A DNA stretch of 35,130 nt from Methanobacteriota archaeon (GTDB taxonomy: Archaea > Halobacteriota > Methanosarcinia > Methanosarcinales > Methanosarcinaceae), in NCBI GenBank assembly GCA_030054735.1, contig JASGVX010000061.1, positions 1-35,130 on the forward strand. Direction: 5' to 3'. The position numbers were made by a program, and so were the translations under genes. Positions 32,928 to 35,130 of the stretch are shown in pieces. Every line of letters starts with the position of its first letter. Positions within the stretch are counted from its first letter, which is position 1. The notes under the pieces were generated by a model that was given only the letters and a program-made list of their open reading frames with translations, had not been told where the DNA came from and searched no databases.

Positions 32928-34129
32928 AGTTGTACAGGGAATCCAGCAGCAAAAAAGAGAAGCCTTTAAAGCATCTCAAAAAGCTGCTTGTGAAAGAAGA
33001 GACCCTTCGTACTGCCTGGAAGAACCTTAACAGAGACACAAACTCCGTTGGTGTTGACTGTTTGTCTATCAGGCAAGTTAAAGAGTCCGGTGTGGATGAT
33101 TTTTTGAAAGCCGTACAGAAAGAACTTAAAACTAATCGATACAGGGCTGACAAGATAAGGAGGATTGATATTCCAAAAGAAAACGGTACCCAGCGGCATA
33201 TAGGGATAATGACTGTGAAAGACAGACTTGTCCAGGGGGCTATGAAGTTGATTCTCGAACCTATCTTTGAAGCAGATTTCGAGGACTCTTCTTTTGGCTT
33301 TCGGCCTTCAAGGTCCACAAAGCTTGCAAGCCTTGAAGTGTACAAATGGCTGGAAACAGGACTCAATCATGTAGTCAAGGGCGATATAAAGAATTGCTTT
33401 GATAGTATTCCTCACAAACAGATAATGGACTGCCTCAAAGTCAGGATAGGAGATAAATATCTCCTTTCCATCATCGAGGCCTGGCTTAAAGCTGGTGTTG
33501 TGGAAGCAGATTCTGTATACTACCCTGAAAAAGGAGTTCCTCAGGGAGGGATAATTTCTCCCCTGCTTGTGAATATCTATCTTTCCCAGATGGACAGAGA
33601 ATGGAGAAGGAATGTTTTTGACGGGCATGCAGGTAGGTCAGAGGAGAGGCTTGTGAGGTATGCTGATGATTTTGTAGTTCTTGGAAAGAAATGGGTTGAC
33701 TTTGCACGTATAGAAGCAGTTCTTGCGGATCTTGGTCTCGAAATCAACAGAGAAAAGACCTACACAAGCAACGTAAAAAAAGGCTTCGAGTTTCTCGGTT
33801 ACACTTTCCGTGAAGTTTCTTCTAAGGAAGGGCTTGAAGGAAAAATTCGGCTTTTACCTTCAGGAAGTTCAGTTAGAAGAGTTATAGAAGCCGTAGAGAA
33901 AGCAACGGAGTTTGATCCCTCATCTCCCAGGCCACTTGAGTATGTACTCGAAGATATCCAAAAAGTTGTACGCCCGTGGATGTGCTATTACCACCATACC
34001 GAGTACTTGGATGGACTTGAAGAAATTCAGAGATACTTTAATGTACAGCTCCGCGAATATACAAGAAAATACCGGGAAATTGAGCTTTTTAGAATGCAGG
34101 AGAAAAGACAGATTTCAAAAGCTTTTTAA
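32924..34129 (+). CDS. Group II intron-type reverse transcriptase, CRISPR-adjacent
   Basis: The 401-residue protein has the ordered RT motifs of the group II lineage: RIDIPKENGTQRHIGI (RT1), QGAMKLILEPIFEADF and SFGFRPSRS (RT2 region), KGDIKNCFD with Asp154 (RT3), GVPQGGIISP (204-213), RYADD with Asp248/Asp249 (RT5), INREKT and FEFLGY (RT6-7). A short maturase-like X/thumb region (RPWMCYYHH..., YFNVQLREYTRKY) follows. There is no HNH endonuclease domain. It would make cDNA from RNA. The 56 bases after the stop are AT-rich and lack a domain V-like sequence, so this is probably not a live group II intron. Position between a CRISPR array and cas6, on the same strand, suggests a role in spacer acquisition from RNA, but no cas1 is in the window. 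Confidence 0.9.
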   Translation: MKLYRESSSKKEKPLKHLKKLLVKEETLRTAWKNLNRDTNSVGVDCLSIRQVKESGVDDFLKAVQKELKTNRYRADKIRRIDIPKENGTQRHIGIMTVKDRLVQGAMKLILEPIFEADFEDSSFGFRPSRSTKLASLEVYKWLETGLNHVVKGDIKNCFDSIPHKQIMDCLKVRIGDKYLLSIIEAWLKAGVVEADSVYYPEKGVPQGGIISPLLVNIYLSQMDREWRRNVFDGHAGRSEERLVRYADDFVVLGKKWVDFARIEAVLADLGLEINREKTYTSNVKKGFEFLGYTFREVSSKEGLEGKIRLLPSGSSVRRVIEAVEKATEFDPSSPRPLEYVLEDIQKVVRPWMCYYHHTEYLDGLEEIQRYFNVQLREYTRKYREIELFRMQEKRQISKAF

Positions 34130-34185
34130 CCGGTAATTTTTTTTAATTTATAAAATAACTCATAAGTTTTTTTTTGCTGGTTAAT

Positions 34186-34857
34186 ATGAAACTCAAGACA
34201 CTCGAAATGACCTTCAGATCCACAAAAGAGTTCAAAGAGAACATTCTCTGCACCCGCGGCTTTTTTGCAACGAAATTTAATGAATACGTCCAGCTTCACA
34301 ACCACACTGCGGACAAGCTTGTGTACAGCTACCCCACAATCCAGTACAAGGTTGTCAGAAACAGGCCTCTTATTCTGGGCGTCAACGAAGGAATTGATGT
34401 CTTGAAGGAGATTTTTGATGAATTTGATACTGTAAAGCTTGGAGATACAGAATATGAGATCATCCAGAGGTCAATGACAATCAAAAAACAGGAATTCGGG
34501 CTTTCGGACAAGAACCATTTTTATGAATTCCTCACTCCATGGTTGCCTTTTAACAAGGAAAACTATGAAAAGTTCGTGAATCTTAAAACGATGGAAGAGC
34601 AAAAAGATATGCTTAGAAGGATCCTCACAGGCAATCTCCTCTCCATGTCAAAGGATCTCGGCTACACAGTCCCTGATAAAATAATATGTGATATCGACGT
34701 TCAGGTGACAAAAAGTGAGTATAAAAAGGTAGATTTTATTTCATTCTATGGCGGTTTCATGGTAAATTTCTCCATCCCCGACTATATGGGAATAGGGAAA
34801 TCTCCAGCAATGGGCATGGGAACTGTTAAAAAGATACGTGTATACAGGAATGACTAA
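34186..34857 (+). CDS. cas6: CRISPR-associated endoribonuclease Cas6
   Basis: From ATG 34186 the protein has 223 residues. It carries the Cas6-like N-terminal pattern VQLHNHTADKLVYSYPTIQYKV followed by RPLILGVNEGIDVL, and the glycine-rich RNA-binding loop near the C-terminus, GIGKSPAMGMGTVKK (about 202-216). Cas6 cuts pre-crRNA within each repeat to leave the 8-base handle, here AUUGAAAC. His in LHNH is a candidate catalytic residue but this is not certain. It starts 56 bp after the RT stop on the same strand, so the two may be co-transcribed. No strong ribosome site precedes the ATG; an in-frame TTG at 34174 is an alternative start. Effector and adaptation genes may lie just beyond the right edge. 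Confidence 0.85.
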   Translation: MKLKTLEMTFRSTKEFKENILCTRGFFATKFNEYVQLHNHTADKLVYSYPTIQYKVVRNRPLILGVNEGIDVLKEIFDEFDTVKLGDTEYEIIQRSMTIKKQEFGLSDKNHFYEFLTPWLPFNKENYEKFVNLKTMEEQKDMLRRILTGNLLSMSKDLGYTVPDKIICDIDVQVTKSEYKKVDFISFYGGFMVNFSIPDYMGIGKSPAMGMGTVKKIRVYRND

Positions 34858-35130
34858 AATAATTTGTTGTCTATTTTTCAAACTGAGGTTTTGCCGTTTT
34901 CCATCAAATTCCTTATTTTTCAATAATATTTAGTTATAATATTTATTTTGTAAGAAAATTTATTTAAGATGATTTAAAACCAGTTTAGTATGATATAACA
35001 TCTTTAATTATAATTATAACCATTTTTAATCTTATAAAATAGAAAAAAATTCTATTTAAATTTTTAACACATAATAAATATTTATAATTTTATGAGATTT
35101 ATAGAAAAAGATTGTATTAAATGCTAATTT
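34858..35130. other. AT-rich right edge of the window
   Basis: No gene is seen. The stretch is very AT-rich, with several TATA-like sequences, and may be a promoter region for genes beyond the window. Confidence 0.5.

Noticed and set aside
32495-34185. Complete group II intron around the RT
   Set aside because: Only 56 AT-rich bases lie between the RT stop and cas6, with no domain V/VI-like sequence, and no GUGYG-type 5' end was clear upstream. A relic is still possible.

Overview
The window is archaeal and almost certainly from Methanosarcina. It carries a dimethylamine methyltransferase gene (mtbB) with an in-frame UAG read as pyrrolysine, its corrinoid protein gene mtbC, a methanogenesis marker 8 gene, TATA-box promoters, T-rich terminators and AT-rich spacers between genes. 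The CRISPR repeat ends in ATTGAAAC, as in other Methanosarcina arrays. I see no rRNA or tRNA genes.

Layout. 1-2.9 kb: a membrane-anchored beta-helix protein, then a decayed zone with a flavoprotein remnant and an IS remnant, bracketed by inverted copies of a dispersed ~60 bp repeat. 2.9-4.1 kb: an aldo/keto reductase with ferredoxin-like clusters. 4.3-9.7 kb: a minus-strand surface-polysaccharide operon (DUF354 glycosyltransferase, polysaccharide deacetylase, GT2, GT4, then a FemAB-like acyltransferase with its own promoter). 10.3-13.1 kb: a small membrane protein, then convergent UDP-glucose dehydrogenase and UTP-glucose-1-phosphate uridylyltransferase, which would supply UDP-sugars to such a pathway.

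13.2-17.0 kb: a two-gene accessory cassette, an AAA/STAND-like ATPase followed by a TPR protein whose N-terminus looks like a degenerate P-loop domain and whose repeats are near-identical 120 bp DNA units. 17.2-18.9 kb: methanogenesis marker 8 and a methyltransferase. 19.5-23.4 kb: a MoxR/RavA-type AAA ATPase with a VWA partner, and a PNPOx-like flavoprotein. 23.8-25.4 kb: a YdjM-like membrane hydrolase and an M50-like membrane protease. 25.5-29.4 kb: mtbC-mtbB followed by an APC-family permease, a dimethylamine utilisation locus. 30.4-31.0 kb: a pRiA4b ORF-3-like protein.

31.2-34.9 kb: a CRISPR locus reading left to right. It has a leader with two strong inverted repeats, an array of 12 complete repeats plus one truncated repeat, a MITE-like element at the trailer, a hairpin-rich segment, a tiny basic ORF translationally coupled (ATGA overlap) to a stand-alone group II-type reverse transcriptase, and a Cas6 gene 56 bp further on. 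No cas1, cas2, cas10 or cascade gene lies in the window. This array-RT-Cas6 module, with its small coupled ORF and structured upstream segment, is the most promising candidate for an under-described system. The ATPase/TPR cassette is second.
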